Of a stretch of 6,235 nucleotides of DNA, positions 5,625-6,235 are shown piece after piece. The notes under the pieces are model-generated. The model was not told the origin of the DNA. It saw only the letters and a list, made by a program, of their open reading frames with translations, and ran no database searches. A program made the translations under genes and the position numbers. Numbering within the stretch: position 1 is the first letter of the stretch; every line of letters starts with the position of its first letter. The DNA comes from Planctomycetota bacterium (GTDB lineage Bacteria > Planctomycetota > Phycisphaerae > Phycisphaerales > UBA1924): contig JAEYNG010000034.1 of assembly GCA_023412695.1 (NCBI GenBank), forward strand, positions 1 to 6,235, written 5' to 3'.

Positions 5625-6235
5625 CTAGGGATAGGACATCCCCCCCACCCTCATCATCACCACCGCCAGCATCTGACACCTCGCGACAAAGCTCGTCAGA
5701 TCGATCCACTCGTCCGTCGTGTGCAGCCCGCCGCCCTTCACGCCCACCGTATCGATCGTCGGCAGGCCCGCGGCCTGCATCAGGTTCCCGTCGCACACGC
5801 CCCCCGTCTTCCCGAACGGCAGCGCCATCCCGAACTCCTGCGACACCGACCGCGCCAGCTCCGCCAGCTTCTGCGTCTCGGGCGTCAGCGGCTTGGCCGG
5901 TCGCGCCAAGCTCGTCCGCACCTTGATCGTCGATCCAATGGTCCCCGGCTCGCGTTCGAGCTCCTTCAGCCGCAGCTCGATCTCGTTCCACGCCGCGCTG
6001 CTCGGAAACCGCGCGTTGCCCCACGCGCACGCGTACTCCGGCACCGAGTTGGTCGTCTTCCCGCCGCGGATCGGACCGATGTTCAGCACCACCCCCTCCG
6101 CGGGCCTCGACATGCCCGCGATGCACACGATCGCGTGCGCCAGCGCGTTCACCGCCGACACGCCCGAGGTGAAGTCGCGCCCCACGTGCGCCGAGCGCCC
6201 GAACGCCTCGATGATGAACTGCGCGCACCCCGCCC
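5625..6235 (-). CDS. M20-family zinc peptidase/deacylase, C-terminal part (5' end outside window)
   Basis: About 202 residues are visible, open to the right edge, so the N-terminus with the first metal ligands is missing. The visible part begins within the M20 dimerisation (lid) domain: GRSAHVGRDFTSGVSAV, whose His (codon 6188-6186) corresponds to the conserved lid-domain His that reaches the partner active site in DapE-type enzymes. The return to the catalytic domain follows, with GKTGGVCDGNLMQAAGLPTI and GGGLHTTDEWIDL; the His at 5723-5721 matches the last zinc ligand. This layout fits the ArgE/DapE/ACY1/CPG2 group, and the GGxxDGN and HTxDE patterns look most like glutamate carboxypeptidase (CPG2) relatives. 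Members hydrolyse N-acyl amino acids or peptides. Upstream of an ast locus with no astE in view, it could remove succinate from N-succinylglutamate, but that is inference. A run of seven G on the coding strand (5646-5640) sits four codons before the stop, where slippage or a sequencing error would alter only the tail. Confidence 0.85.
   Translation of the reverse strand, partial: AGCAQFIIEAFGRSAHVGRDFTSGVSAVNALAHAIVCIAGMSRPAEGVVLNIGPIRGGKTTNSVPEYACAWGNARFPSSAAWNEIELRLKELEREPGTIGSTIKVRTSLARPAKPLTPETQKLAELARSVSQEFGMALPFGKTGGVCDGNLMQAAGLPTIDTVGVKGGGLHTTDEWIDLTSFVARCQMLAVVMMRVGGMSYP

Noticed and set aside
5512..6228. Second minus-strand frame overlapping the M20 gene
   Set aside because: It is a frame-shifted reading of the M20 gene with a Gly/Arg/Ala-rich product; the M20 motifs lie in the other frame.
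1..6235. CRISPR arrays, tRNA or rRNA genes, transposase or phage genes
   Set aside because: No regularly spaced direct repeats, no tRNA- or rRNA-like sequence, and no coding sequence with transposase, integrase or phage motifs were seen on either strand.

Overview
The window comes from a high-G+C bacterium. Every supported gene lies on the minus strand, so transcription runs from high to low coordinates. The coding style (strong G/C third positions, Gly/Ala/Lys-rich low-complexity inserts inside conserved enzymes, palindromic intergenic repeats) suggests an environmental lineage. Planctomycetota, perhaps Phycisphaerae, is my best guess; this is an inference and not something the sequence proves.

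Layout in the direction of transcription. (1) 6235-5625: the C-terminal two thirds, or less, of an M20-family zinc peptidase/deacylase whose N-terminus is cut by the window edge. (2) 5578-5165: a small membrane-anchored protein of unknown function with clearly lower G+C than its neighbours. (3) 5164-4839: a 326-base gap holding the leader of the next gene, with two inverted repeats close to its start. (4) 4838-3315: a class III PLP aminotransferase in the position of astC, but with a PLP-lysine motif (GKMTQVC) like that of L-lysine 6-aminotransferases. (5) 3314-3117: a 198-base gap with a long imperfect inverted repeat of dispersed-repeat type. (6) 3116-1884: an AstA-family arginine/ornithine N-succinyltransferase, GTG start. 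(7) 1887-283: AstD, succinylglutamate-semialdehyde dehydrogenase, overlapping astA by ATGA. (8) 242-1: the first 80 residues of a membrane protein cut by the left edge.

How the genes fit together: succinyltransferase, omega-aminotransferase and semialdehyde dehydrogenase are three of the five steps of the arginine succinyltransferase (AST) pathway, in the canonical C-A-D order. astB (succinylarginine dihydrolase) and astE (succinylglutamate desuccinylase) are not in the window. The M20 enzyme upstream belongs to the superfamily of DapE, ArgE and carboxypeptidase G2 and could supply the missing desuccinylase step.

The most interesting points are that the aminotransferase looks like a lysine-type enzyme in the AstC slot, and that AstA has Gly265 where the E. 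coli enzyme has its annotated proton donor His229. Together they raise the possibility of a variant N-succinyl pathway whose substrate (arginine, ornithine or lysine) should not be assumed from the gene names.
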